Source: Pseudoalteromonas sp. XI10 (GTDB lineage Bacteria > Pseudomonadota > Gammaproteobacteria > Enterobacterales > Alteromonadaceae). From it: a stretch of DNA of 64,000 bases. Position 1 is the first letter of the stretch. Each line of letters opens with the position of its first letter. Location: positions 62,001 to 126,000 of the forward strand of contig NZ_LOPY01000062.1 in the NCBI RefSeq assembly GCF_001469895.1, in the 5' to 3' direction. The translations under genes and the position numbers were made by a program. Under the pieces are notes generated by a model. The model had not been told where the DNA came from, ran no database searches, and saw only the letters and a program-made list of their open reading frames with translations. Positions 8,092 to 17,225 of the stretch are shown here, one piece after another.

Positions 8092-10874
8092 AACACCTGC
8101 TGCCACGCTTGACTTACTAAGTCGATGTGCTGAGTTAACTCAGCACGAGGCGCACAACGTCCCTGCTGATTCAAACTCATTACATGATAACGTGAACGAT
8201 AGGCAATATACGCAGCCACTAATTCTTGCTGCATTTGCTCAGTAATACAGCCTAAACGTGCAGCATCAGCTAAAATACGCACATTGTCAGACCATGTCGT
8301 CAGCTCAGAGTGTTGCAAAGCATTATTTAGCACCAGATACTGAGTGATAAACTCGATATCTGTAATACCGCCCCTATCTTGCTTTAAATCAAACAGATCA
8401 TCATTGCCTTTAGCAAGGTGAGCGCGCATTTTTTCGCGCATCTCAACAACATCGGTCTTTAGCTTCTCATTATCGCGGGCTTGGCACAAAACGTCTTTGC
8501 GGATTTGTGTAAAACGCTCTTTCAACGAATCTTGCCCATAAATCATGCGTGAACGAACCAAAGCTTGATGTTCCCAGGTCCATGCTTGAGTTTGCTGATA
8601 GTGATAGAAACTTTCTAAATTAATAGCGAGTAAGCCCGACGCCCCTTCAGGACGTAAGCGAGTATCAAGCTCATACAATATGCCTGACGCAGTTCGCGTG
8701 TTGAATAGATGCATTAAGCGCTGCGCAAGCTTTAAATAAAACTGACGCGAATCAATCGACTTATCACCATTGGTATAACTGCTGCCATCGTGGTTATGCA
8801 CAAATACCAGATCTAAGTCTGAATCGTAGCCAACTTCAAAGCCGCCAGTTTTACCGTAAGCAATAACCGCAAAGCCCTTTTCTTGATCTGAGGTATTCGC
8901 AGGCCGACCAAAGCGCTCAACACATGCATGCCATGCAATATTGACCGCTTGCTCTACAATAGCCTCAGCAAGTGCAGTAAGGTGATCACTTACCTTCATC
9001 ACACTCAGTACACCGGTTGCATCGGCTGCTGCAATGCGTAACTGATGCGTTTGTTTAAACTGACGAAGTGCTTCCATTTGCAGCTCTAAATCGCCATGCT
9101 CAATACGTAAGAAGTATTGTCTGATTTCATCTTTGTAAGCAGATAAAGGGGTTGGTTTATAGAGCACCTGCGGATCGATCAGCTCATCAAGTAAAATTGG
9201 ATAACGAGAGATATGCTCGCCAATCCATTTACTATGGCAGCAAAGTGCTACCAGTTGATTTAACGCCCCTGGGTTTTCGTATAACAGCTCAAGGTAAGCA
9301 GTTCGTGAGATGATCTTATTCAGCACTTGGCAGATCATGGTAAAAGCATCGCTACTGGCTTTTGTAACTGTTAGCTGTTTAAGTAAAAGCGGCATTAATT
9401 TATCGAGGATATCACGACCTCGACTGCCAATTTTCGCCTTAGTTAAGCGCGCTTTAAAATCCTCAAGCGCCGCTTGCCAGTCAAGATTTGGCTCACACAT
9501 AAGGCTTACATCAGTCATTTCCCAAGCGCTAATGTACTCACTTTCACACGGATCCGCCGTTTCACTTTCAAAGCCAATCACTTGTTCAAACTCACCATGG
9601 ACTTGAGACATGGTCTGCTCAATGCTAGTTAAACACTGATTAAAGTCATCTTTGTTGAGCAAATAGCATAAACGTTGCTGGTTTAACTCGTCATCAGGTA
9701 GGGTTTGCGTTTGCTTATCATCGAAAATCTGTAGGTACTGCTCAATTTGACGTAAGTCTAAATAGTTTTGTGTTAATAGCTCAGCTTCTTTATTCGACAT
9801 CACTTGGTTGTTAACCAGCTCTTTTAAAGCAACCAGCAATGACTGAGTTTGTAGGTTAGCTTCACGGCCGCCTCGAACCATTTGCAGTGCTTGCACTACA
9901 AACTCTACTTCTCGAATACCGCCGGCACCTAATTTAATATTGTTTGTAAGGCGCTTTCGGCGCACCTCTTGGGCAATCATTTGCTTCATCTTGCGCAGCG
10001 ATTCAATCACCGAAAAATCTATATAGCGGCGGTATACAAACGGCCTTAGCAATTCATAAAACTCATCCCAATAACGGTTTTCAGTGCCAATTAATCGCCC
10101 TTTTAGCATGGCGTAGCGTTCCCACTCACGTCCTTGTTCTTGGTAATAATCTTCCATTGCATGAAAGCTCATCACCAAAGGTCCACTTTCACCAAATGGG
10201 CGCAGGCGCATATCAACCCGAAACACTTGGCCATTTACCGTGGTTTGGTTAAGTGCCATAATTAGCTTTTGCGCCACTTTGGTATAAAACACCTGGGCTT
10301 CAATGGAGCGGCGCCCCCCTTGCGTTGCAGCATCGCGAGGATAAGAAAAAATTAAATCTATGTCAGATGAGTAGTTAAGCTCTCCCCCACCAAGTTTGCC
10401 CATACCTAAAACTAACATTGGCATTGCATTACCGTCATCATCAAGCGGCATACCACTGACTTTTGCGACCTGCGCAAACGCCCACTGATTAGCACTATCG
10501 ATAAGCTGGTTTGCAAGGGCCGAGATATAAGCGATGCTATCGGCAATTGGGTTTGCACAGCACAAATCAAGAAAAGCTACTTTCAACCAGTATTTTTCTC
10601 GATACAAACGCAGCTTTGCCATCGCAGCATTGTCGTCAAGTTCATTGATTTCAGTACTACTTAACGGGGCTTCAACTGCACGGTTAGCAAGCTCTTTGTC
10701 ATCAAGTAACCAGTCTTTTAAATTTGGCTGAGATTGTAAGCAGTTCCACGCAAAGTCACTTAAAGACAGCAAGTTAATAATTTTTTGTTGTTCAGTTTGC
10801 CCCTCGTATAAGCTTGCGAAGCGGGTTTGGCCTAACTGATGAAGTGACTCGGGAAGCGCGTGTAAATTACTCAT
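8088..10874 (-). CDS. glnE: Bifunctional glutamine synthetase adenylyltransferase/deadenylase
   Basis: GlnE adds AMP to glutamine synthetase when nitrogen is plentiful and removes it when nitrogen is scarce, under PII control. The 928-residue length is close to the 946 of E. coli. Two nucleotidyltransferase domains are visible. The N-terminal deadenylase has GMGKLGGGELNYSSDIDLIF near residue 158, and the C-terminal adenylylase has AYGKTGGFEVGYDSDLDLVF near residue 670. Both keep the DxD metal pair. DTRLRPEGASG and DMRLRPFGESG are the matching second motifs. The gene is monocistronic here, convergent with the TcpQ-like gene and divergent from the DUF350 gene. Confidence 0.96.
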   Translation of the reverse strand: MSNLHALPESLHQLGQTRFASLYEGQTEQQKIINLLSLSDFAWNCLQSQPNLKDWLLDDKELANRAVEAPLSSTEINELDDNAAMAKLRLYREKYWLKVAFLDLCCANPIADSIAYISALANQLIDSANQWAFAQVAKVSGMPLDDDGNAMPMLVLGMGKLGGGELNYSSDIDLIFSYPRDAATQGGRRSIEAQVFYTKVAQKLIMALNQTTVNGQVFRVDMRLRPFGESGPLVMSFHAMEDYYQEQGREWERYAMLKGRLIGTENRYWDEFYELLRPFVYRRYIDFSVIESLRKMKQMIAQEVRRKRLTNNIKLGAGGIREVEFVVQALQMVRGGREANLQTQSLLVALKELVNNQVMSNKEAELLTQNYLDLRQIEQYLQIFDDKQTQTLPDDELNQQRLCYLLNKDDFNQCLTSIEQTMSQVHGEFEQVIGFESETADPCESEYISAWEMTDVSLMCEPNLDWQAALEDFKARLTKAKIGSRGRDILDKLMPLLLKQLTVTKASSDAFTMICQVLNKIISRTAYLELLYENPGALNQLVALCCHSKWIGEHISRYPILLDELIDPQVLYKPTPLSAYKDEIRQYFLRIEHGDLELQMEALRQFKQTHQLRIAAADATGVLSVMKVSDHLTALAEAIVEQAVNIAWHACVERFGRPANTSDQEKGFAVIAYGKTGGFEVGYDSDLDLVFVHNHDGSSYTNGDKSIDSRQFYLKLAQRLMHLFNTRTASGILYELDTRLRPEGASGLLAINLESFYHYQQTQAWTWEHQALVRSRMIYGQDSLKERFTQIRKDVLCQARDNEKLKTDVVEMREKMRAHLAKGNDDLFDLKQDRGGITDIEFITQYLVLNNALQHSELTTWSDNVRILADAARLGCITEQMQQELVAAYIAYRSRYHVMSLNQQGRCAPRAELTQHIDLVSQAWQQVF

Positions 10875-10946
10875 TAAATACTCTCTTTTAACTTGCCAAT
10901 AACCGTACTAGAATGATTATCAAAGAATTATTTAGCAGGGACCTGC

Positions 10947-11840
10947 ATGTCATATTTATCACTATCTAACACTAGTTTAGTCGCGATTGCTATTAGTTTC
11001 GCTGTAATTTGCGTCACTATAGTACTGCTACGTATTCTAACGCAAATCAAAGCAAAACAAGCGCTTAAAGAAGAGCTTGCGCAACATGATAACTTTGCCA
11101 TGGGGATCAGCTTTGCCAGCGAAATTATGGTCGTTATAGCCACCATCGCTTATATATTTGATGAAATTAGCTTAAGTGCAGCCCAATCTAACCCGCTAAA
11201 AGTACTTTTACTCATTGTGCTGTTATTTGCCTTTATAAAAATAGGCCATTTAATTCATCGTAAATGGATTTTGCATCGCTTTAATGAAGAAGCAGCCATA
11301 CTCAAACAAAATGTTTGCGCCGCCTTGGTCGATTCAGGCATGTTAATCGCAAACTGCATTATCGCTCTAGGCCTTTATAACTGGTGCCATACCCAAGGTT
11401 ACAGCAGCTTATTGATCGCCACTGTGAGCTTTTTTGTGCTGCAAGGTATGTTTGCCCTTGATAGTAAAATTCGTGAATATCGCTTTGCAAAAGCCAACCA
11501 AGGTGCATCACTACAAAGTAACTTTAACCTTGAAAATACCTCTATTGGCATTCGCTACGCGGGTAAGTCTATCGGCCTAGCACTTGCGGGCTATGCTGGT
11601 CTTGCCAGTGCATCATTTATTAGTGGTAAGATGGTAGAAAATTTATTCACTCTAGTATCTCATTGCGGTGCAATGTGGGTATTGTTATATATTTTGAGCT
11701 ACATTATTAAATATATCTCTCTACCTAATATCGACACATCGTTAGAAGTAGATCACCAAGATAACATTGGCATAGCCTGTATAGAGTTTGCCGTTTTCGG
11801 TGCAATAGGCTATTTACTAATAAGTATGTTTTCAATTTGA
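10947..11840 (+). CDS. DUF350 family integral membrane protein (duplicated domain)
   Basis: This 297-residue inner-membrane protein has about seven or eight hydrophobic segments. Each DUF350 (YjfL-type) unit is signalled by a short Gly-rich phrase at the start of a helix. These are DNFAMGISFASEIMVV near residue 47, NTSIGIRYAGKSIGLAL near 196, and a last DNIGIACIEFAVFGAIG near 272. This suggests tandem units. The family has no proven function; some members sit beside spermidine-synthase-like or amidoligase genes, but not here. AGGG precedes the ATG. An unknown 153-residue gene follows 28 bases later and is probably co-transcribed. Confidence 0.75.
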   Translation: MSYLSLSNTSLVAIAISFAVICVTIVLLRILTQIKAKQALKEELAQHDNFAMGISFASEIMVVIATIAYIFDEISLSAAQSNPLKVLLLIVLLFAFIKIGHLIHRKWILHRFNEEAAILKQNVCAALVDSGMLIANCIIALGLYNWCHTQGYSSLLIATVSFFVLQGMFALDSKIREYRFAKANQGASLQSNFNLENTSIGIRYAGKSIGLALAGYAGLASASFISGKMVENLFTLVSHCGAMWVLLYILSYIIKYISLPNIDTSLEVDHQDNIGIACIEFAVFGAIGYLLISMFSI

Positions 11841-11868
11841 TACGGAAGTATTTGAATCGTGAGGCATT

Positions 11869-12330
11869 ATGCCCTTTAAAGTTAATAATTATTTATTAGT
11901 TGATATAGATGATGAGTTTAGCCGCGCATTTGCTCAGCACTACTTTGCAAATGCCGAAAATTCGACTCTAGTTGTGGCTGGCGCTAATAGCCGCCATATG
12001 GTTAAACTCATGTTTGATCAACTCGTTAAAGATTATTGCTACTGCGATTTTAGTAATGAAATTAGTGTCTCAGAACTCGCCAGCTATTTACATGAACACC
12101 ACGATATTCAAGGTGTACTGATTAATCACACTGACTATCAACTGGCGAATGATGCCCAAAAGTTTATTTATAACTCACTGCACAAAATACGTTACTTAGT
12201 GCAACAAGATGGACATAGCTTTAGTTTTACACCTTGCCCGGATGCTGCTCACATTAACCACCTTTCTTGCCAATCTGAGATTGCCGAAACCACTGCAGAT
12301 GTTTTAAGTGCCAAAGACGAATTTAAATAA
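11869..12330 (+). CDS. Hypothetical protein, possible degenerate Rossmann/SDR-like fold
   Basis: I do not recognise this 153-residue cytosolic protein. It alternates short hydrophobic strands and helices (NYLLVDIDDEF, NSTLVVAGAN, IQGVLINHTDY), reminiscent of the first half of a short-chain dehydrogenase. However, there is no GxxxGxG nucleotide-binding motif and no YxxxK catalytic pair, so enzymatic activity of that kind is unlikely. The spacing of 28 bases after the DUF350 gene and the shared strand suggest a two-gene unit. Good codon usage and clean boundaries argue that it is a real gene. Confidence 0.6.
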   Translation: MPFKVNNYLLVDIDDEFSRAFAQHYFANAENSTLVVAGANSRHMVKLMFDQLVKDYCYCDFSNEISVSELASYLHEHHDIQGVLINHTDYQLANDAQKFIYNSLHKIRYLVQQDGHSFSFTPCPDAAHINHLSCQSEIAETTADVLSAKDEFK

Positions 12331-12399
12331 CAAATAAATAATTGCACCTAAGCCGCTGTATACTTACCATATTGCTAAATTTATTGATAAGTGACAGCC

Positions 12400-13134
12400 A
12401 TGCGAGTTCCACATATTTACCAACCTTCAGCGATTTCTTTAAACACCCCAGTAGCACTTGATGATGATGCATCAGGTCATGTTGGCCGTGTATTGCGTAT
12501 GCAAGTCGGTGATAAGGTTTCGATTTTTAATGGTGAAGGAGGTGAATACCTCAGTGAAATTATTGAAGTCAGCAAAAAAAATGTCGTCGTTGAGCCACTG
12601 GAATTTGTTGATCATGATGTTGAATCGCCTTTAAAAATTCACTTGGGCCAAGGCATTTCTCGTGGCGATAAAATGGATTTCACTATTCAAAAATCTGTTG
12701 AACTGGGTATCACAGAAATCACCCCAATTTTTAGCCAACGTTGTGGCGTAAAACTAAGTGGTGATCGCCTTGCTAAAAAACATCAGCAATGGCAAAAAAT
12801 TGCAATTGCCGCCGCAGAACAATCAGGCCGTAATTTTGTGCCTGTTGTACACCCTCCTATCGATATAAAAGAGTGGCTAGAACAAGCAAGTGAGGCGATT
12901 AAACTTACTTTGCACCCGCGTGCTGAGCACAGTATTAAAACTATTCAAGTACCAAACGAAGGAGTGCGCTTTTTAGTCGGCCCAGAAGGTGGATTTACCG
13001 ATGCTGAAATTGACATTGCTAAACAGCAAAACTTTGTTGATATTCGCTTAGGCCCACGTGTTCTGCGAACAGAAACAGCCGCTCTGACGGTATTGAGCGC
13101 ATTACAATTACAGTTTGGCGATTTAGCGAATTGA
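12400..13134 (+). CDS. rsmE: 16S rRNA m3U1498 methyltransferase
   Basis: RsmE methylates N3 of U1498 in 16S rRNA within assembled 30S subunits. The 244-residue protein has an N-terminal PUA-like domain beginning MRVPHIYQP. It ends in a SPOUT (trefoil-knot) SAM-binding domain with FLVGPEGGFTDAEI near residue 190 and LGPRVLRTETAALTVLSALQ near the end. I chose the ATG at 12400, because family members start with MRxPRIY, over a GTG three codons earlier. gshB follows 68 bases later, a very common pairing in gammaproteobacteria. Confidence 0.95.
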   Translation: MRVPHIYQPSAISLNTPVALDDDASGHVGRVLRMQVGDKVSIFNGEGGEYLSEIIEVSKKNVVVEPLEFVDHDVESPLKIHLGQGISRGDKMDFTIQKSVELGITEITPIFSQRCGVKLSGDRLAKKHQQWQKIAIAAAEQSGRNFVPVVHPPIDIKEWLEQASEAIKLTLHPRAEHSIKTIQVPNEGVRFLVGPEGGFTDAEIDIAKQQNFVDIRLGPRVLRTETAALTVLSALQLQFGDLAN

Positions 13135-13202
13135 AAACCGTAAAAATACCCATATATCAAAGTAACAAAACATAGTATGGCATACGATTCTAAGGCAAAA
13201 AT

Positions 13203-14156
13203 ATGGCAATTAAGCTAGGCATAATCTCTGATCCAATTAGTGGCTTTAATATTAAAAAAGACACTGGCTTTGCAATGATGATGGAAGCGCAACAGCGCGG
13301 TTACGAAGTTTACTACATGGAAATGGATGACCTTTCTCTACGTCAAGGTCAAGGCTTTGCAACAGCCGCCAAAGCCCGTGTGTTTGATGATGTAAATCAC
13401 TGGTATGAATTAGAAGAAAAAGCCACCATTGCTTTAGCAGATTTAGACGTTATTTTAATGCGTAAAGATCCGCCTTTTGATACTGAGTACATCTACGCTA
13501 CCTATATTTTAGAGCGTGCAGAGCAAGCTGGCACGCTTATAATCAATAAGCCGCAAAGCTTACGCGATGCTAACGAAAAGCTATTCACAGCTTGGTTTAG
13601 CGAACATACGCCAGATACTTTAGTAACACGTAGCCAAGCAGACATTCGTGCATTTTTAGCTGAGCATAAAGATATTATTTTAAAACCGCTAGATGGTATG
13701 GGTGGTGCATCTATCTTTAGAGTTAAAGAAGATGATGCCAATATTGGTGTGATCTGCGAAACGCTAACCGAACATGGTAGTCGTTTTGCAATGGCACAAA
13801 ACTATATTCCTGAAATCAAGCAAGGCGATAAACGCGTACTTGTGGTTGATGGTGAAGTAATGCCGTATTGCCTAGCTCGTATCCCACAAAATGGCGAAAC
13901 GCGCGGTAACTTGGCAGCAGGTGGTAGAGGTGAAGCACGCCCGATTAGCGATTCAGACCGTAAAATTGCAGAGGCTGTAGCACCTACGCTGAAAGAAAAA
14001 GGCCTTATTTTTGTTGGTCTAGATATCATTGGCGACCGTTTAACTGAAATCAATGTCACTGCACCAACATGTGTAAAAGAGATTGAAGCCGCTTATGACA
14101 TTTCAATCACTGGTCACTTATTTGATGCCATTGAAAGAAAACTGAGCCATACTTAA
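13203..14156 (+). CDS. gshB: Glutathione synthetase
   Basis: GshB joins gamma-glutamylcysteine and glycine with ATP to make glutathione. At 317 residues it matches E. coli GshB (316). It has the N-terminal MAIKLGIISDPI strand and the ATP-grasp segment LKPLDGMGGASIFRV near residue 160. The nucleotide and metal region is LVVDGEVMPYCLARIP, and the glycine-rich loop GNLAAGGRGEARPI lies near residue 237. INVTAPTCVKEIE near the end carries the metal-binding Asn. It sits between rsmE and yqgE-ruvX, the usual neighbourhood. Confidence 0.96.
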   Translation: MAIKLGIISDPISGFNIKKDTGFAMMMEAQQRGYEVYYMEMDDLSLRQGQGFATAAKARVFDDVNHWYELEEKATIALADLDVILMRKDPPFDTEYIYATYILERAEQAGTLIINKPQSLRDANEKLFTAWFSEHTPDTLVTRSQADIRAFLAEHKDIILKPLDGMGGASIFRVKEDDANIGVICETLTEHGSRFAMAQNYIPEIKQGDKRVLVVDGEVMPYCLARIPQNGETRGNLAAGGRGEARPISDSDRKIAEAVAPTLKEKGLIFVGLDIIGDRLTEINVTAPTCVKEIEAAYDISITGHLFDAIERKLSHT

Positions 14157-14180
14157 TTTAAACAACAAAAGGGGCGACCT

Positions 14181-14738
14181 ATGCAGTCATTAGAGAATCA
14201 TTTCTTAATCGCGATGCCGAGCATGCAAGACCCTTTTTTTAAGCGTGCTGTCACTTACATTTGTGAGCACAATCAAGATGGTGCGATGGGCTTGGTAATT
14301 AACCAGCCTATCAATATCACCGTGGGCGAGCTACTCGATAAAATCGAAATTGATAACGACAAAAGCAAGCAAGCTGCAGGTTTAGCTGTGTACGCAGGCG
14401 GACCTGTAAAAACCGATCGCGGATTTGTTTTGCACTCACCAAAACCAGGTTATGCAGCGAGTCAAAAACTTAGTAGTGATATTATGATCACCACTTCAAA
14501 AGATGTGTTAGCAAGCCTAACCACGAGTGAAGCACCTGAACAATTTATTATCACACTGGGTTATGCTGGTTGGGATCAAGGACAGTTAGAGCAAGAACTG
14601 CTAGAGAATTCATGGTTAATTATCAAAGCAGATCCTGAGATCATCTTTAACACCCCAGTTGAAAAACGCTGGGAAAAAGCCGTTTCTATGCTGGGTTTTG
14701 ATATCGGGCAATTAAGCTCTGAAGCTGGCCACGCCTAA
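14181..14738 (+). CDS. yqgE: UPF0301 protein YqgE (DUF179)
   Basis: YqgE is a conserved 185-residue cytosolic protein of unknown biochemical role. Family marks are the start LENHFLIAMPSMQDPFFKRA, GAMGLVINQPI near residue 35, YAGGPVKTDRGFVLH near residue 72, and LGYAGWDQGQLEQELLENSW near residue 130. A strong AAAAGGGG ribosome site precedes the ATG. It is regularly found between gshB and ruvX, as here, and is probably co-transcribed with both. Confidence 0.94.
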   Translation: MQSLENHFLIAMPSMQDPFFKRAVTYICEHNQDGAMGLVINQPINITVGELLDKIEIDNDKSKQAAGLAVYAGGPVKTDRGFVLHSPKPGYAASQKLSSDIMITTSKDVLASLTTSEAPEQFIITLGYAGWDQGQLEQELLENSWLIIKADPEIIFNTPVEKRWEKAVSMLGFDIGQLSSEAGHA

Positions 14739-14758
14739 CATTTATAAATTTTAAGACT

Positions 14759-15208
14759 ATGACAAAACGAACTTTTAAGCCACTCGGTGAACGCACCGTA
14801 ATGGGTTTTGACTTTGGCACCAAAAGTATTGGTATTGCCATTGGTCAAGAGCTCACAGGAACAGCATCAAGCTTACAAGCTGTAAAAGCGAAAGATGGGA
14901 TCCCTGATTGGCAACTTATTAAAAAACAAGTGGATGAGTGGCAGCCTGATTTAATGGTGGTTGGTTTACCGCTTAATATGGATGGCACCAATCAAGAAGT
15001 TACCTTTAAAGCTAAGAAGTTCGCAAACCGCTTACATAACCACTTTGCTATACCGGTTGAAACGCAGGATGAACGACTAACAACGGCAGATGCCAAAGCG
15101 CGTTTGTTCGAACAAGGTGGCTACCGAAACCTTGGTAAAGGTAATGTTGATAATATGTCTGCGGTGATCATCTTAGAAAGCTTTTTTGAGCAGTTTTATG
15201 GCGACTAA
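14759..15208 (+). CDS. ruvX: Holliday junction resolvase-like / pre-16S rRNA nuclease
   Basis: RuvX (YqgF) is an RNase H-fold nuclease involved in 16S rRNA 5' end maturation; family members were first proposed as resolvases. The 149-residue product keeps the acidic motifs: MGFDFGTKSIGIAIG (residues 15-29), VVGLPLNMDG near residue 68 and TQDERLTT near residue 101, with a final Asp in NVDNMSA. It follows yqgE by 20 bases and ends overlapping the convergent binding-protein gene by 4 bases. Confidence 0.94.
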   Translation: MTKRTFKPLGERTVMGFDFGTKSIGIAIGQELTGTASSLQAVKAKDGIPDWQLIKKQVDEWQPDLMVVGLPLNMDGTNQEVTFKAKKFANRLHNHFAIPVETQDERLTTADAKARLFEQGGYRNLGKGNVDNMSAVIILESFFEQFYGD

Positions 15209-16077
15209 GGCGCTTTATTAATCACCGTATAGTTGTTTAAATCTGGAATAAAGCCTGCCTCTCGGTAGGCTTTTTCAATTGCGCCTATTTTACGAAGCTG
15301 CGCAAGCCCTTTTTGAATTGCAACAAAGGCCGCTTTTCCATCGGGGTGACTCTTCGAAATAATAAAATGACGGCTATCATTGAGCTGGAGTACAAGGTTT
15401 GGCACAGCTACCAGTTCAATGTTTTCTAATGTATAGCGATTATTGAGGCTAGGCATTAAGGGCATCATCATAAAATCAACCCACTGCATCGATACAGTGC
15501 GGACTTGCCCAAGCCATTCATCTTCTCTGAGCAACTCTTTTAAGGGCAGAGCAGATAACGTTTGCCAATCGGTTTGCCAGCGTGGCGTAGACACTGCGGT
15601 TAATTGTTTAAAGTCAGCAAGCTGTTTTACTTGCTGCACTTTCTTATTGTTCGGTGAAGTAAATATGCCCGCGTAATACTCACCATTTCGAATCACAGGG
15701 TCAGAGATATATACCGACTCAACTAGCTGCTTTGCATCAACAGACCAAACACTATCGAAGCTTAATAGTAGCTGGCCATCTTCTAACAGCTTGGTATTGC
15801 GATAATTAACATTGCCTTTGTGATAACGAAATGGCTTGGTAAAACCGCCTAAACTCAATGCTTGTTGAGCTATGATCATATCGACCACATCACGGCGTAT
15901 GTAAGCCCCACTGAAGTCTTTAACTTCAAGAGGTTTGCGACCATTCAAAAAGCGACTGTAATCGTCATAAACATCATCGCGAATAAAAATAACTACGCTT
16001 TTATTATCATTGCAATATACCTGAAAGGTACTCAGCAATAAAAATAACCAACCGATTAAATTTACTCGCAAACACAT
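15205..16077 (-). CDS. Orphan periplasmic solute-binding-like protein (type 2 PBP)
   Basis: This 290-residue protein starts with a hydrophobic signal segment (residues 5-20, VNLIGWLFLLLSTFQVYC) and resembles the SBP_bac_3 fold. It has an early aromatic and basic strand, SVVIFIRDDVYDDY, and a C-terminal helix with KIGAIEKAYREAGF. No transporter genes are nearby. The ATG comes immediately after the pilU TAA, so it is almost certainly translated from the pilT-pilU transcript. It could be a sensory or vestigial binding protein; the ligand is unknown. Similarity to a binding protein is judged from pattern only. Confidence 0.65.
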   Translation of the reverse strand: MCLRVNLIGWLFLLLSTFQVYCNDNKSVVIFIRDDVYDDYSRFLNGRKPLEVKDFSGAYIRRDVVDMIIAQQALSLGGFTKPFRYHKGNVNYRNTKLLEDGQLLLSFDSVWSVDAKQLVESVYISDPVIRNGEYYAGIFTSPNNKKVQQVKQLADFKQLTAVSTPRWQTDWQTLSALPLKELLREDEWLGQVRTVSMQWVDFMMMPLMPSLNNRYTLENIELVAVPNLVLQLNDSRHFIISKSHPDGKAAFVAIQKGLAQLRKIGAIEKAYREAGFIPDLNNYTVINKAP

Positions 16078-17211
16078 TTATTCGTCACTCTTTCCATCAA
16101 GACCATCGATAGTCACGCCTTGTAAGAAGCCCGCACCACTTTGTTCATTGTTTTGCAGCTTAATCATTAGGCGTAAGTCATTTGGCGAGTCAGCATGGTG
16201 TAGCGCATCAGCGTAGTTAATACGGCGCTGTTTATAAAGCTCAAATAAGGCTTGGTCAAAGGTCTGCATGCCCATTTCTTTCGATTTAGCCATGGTTTCT
16301 TTGATAGAGCCAATATCACCTTTTTTAATAAGTTCGGCGACCATAGGTGAATTAAGCAAAATTTCAATTGCAGCAACACGCCCTTCCCCATCGGAAGTTG
16401 GCACCAACTGCTGAGCAACAATTGCGCGAAGGTTAAGTGCTAAGTCGTACTTTAACTTATCGTGCTTTTCTTTTGGTACTAAGTGCATGATACGGTCAAT
16501 GGCTTGGTTGGCATTATTCGCATGCAGTGTCGCCACACACAAGTGCCCCGTTTCGGCAAAGCTGAGTGCGTACTCCATGGTTTCTTGTGAACGGATCTCA
16601 CCAATTAAGATGACATCGGGAGCTTGACGTAACGAACTTTTTAGCGCTGATTCAAAGCTTTCAGTATCCAAACCAACTTCACGTTGGGTAATGATGCTTT
16701 TACGATGTTCGTGAACAAATTCGATAGGATCTTCAATGGTAAGAATATGACCACGCTGATTGCGGTTACGATAACCTAACAGCGCAGCAAGCGAGGTTGA
16801 TTTACCTGTGCCTGTACCACCTACAAACAGCACTAAACCACGTTTTGCCATAATCACGTCGGTTAATGTTGATGGCAGACCTAGTTCGTTGACATCTGGG
16901 ATTTGCGTCACGATACGGCGAATAACCATACCCGCTCTATCACGCTGCCAAAAGGCAGAAACACGGAAACGGCCTTCATCAGTCGCAATTGCAAAGTTAC
17001 ATTCTTTACTGTCATGAAATTCTTTGCGCTGTTTGTCGTTCATTGCTGACTCGACCAAAGCGAGTGAATCCTCATCAGAGAGCTTCTCATCGCTTAAAGG
17101 TATTAATTCACCGTTTACTTTTGCACTGACAGGCAGCTGGCTCGAAACAAACAAGTCTGAGCCTTTCTTGTCGATCATAACTTGTAAAAAATGATTTAAA
17201 GGTAAAGACAT
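16078..17211 (-). CDS. pilU: Type IV pilus retraction ATPase PilU
   Basis: PilU is a PilT paralogue that assists pilus retraction under load. The 377-residue sequence has an N-terminal PAS-like domain and the Walker A segment GGTGTGKST near residue 131. It also has ITIEDPIEF-type and RQAPDVILIGEIRSQETM motifs and LCVATLHANNANQAIDRI near residue 215. The longer C-terminal tail and the replacement of GPTGSGKS by GGTGTGKS distinguish it from PilT just upstream. It lies 14 bases after pilT, the standard pilTU arrangement. Confidence 0.94.
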   Translation of the reverse strand: MSLPLNHFLQVMIDKKGSDLFVSSQLPVSAKVNGELIPLSDEKLSDEDSLALVESAMNDKQRKEFHDSKECNFAIATDEGRFRVSAFWQRDRAGMVIRRIVTQIPDVNELGLPSTLTDVIMAKRGLVLFVGGTGTGKSTSLAALLGYRNRNQRGHILTIEDPIEFVHEHRKSIITQREVGLDTESFESALKSSLRQAPDVILIGEIRSQETMEYALSFAETGHLCVATLHANNANQAIDRIMHLVPKEKHDKLKYDLALNLRAIVAQQLVPTSDGEGRVAAIEILLNSPMVAELIKKGDIGSIKETMAKSKEMGMQTFDQALFELYKQRRINYADALHHADSPNDLRLMIKLQNNEQSGAGFLQGVTIDGLDGKSDE

Positions 17212-17225
17212 TTTAAATAGCTCCG

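Noticed and set aside
9310..9606. 98-residue plus-strand frame inside glnE
   Set aside because: Antisense to a strongly supported enzyme gene, with no start site signal or recognisable domain.
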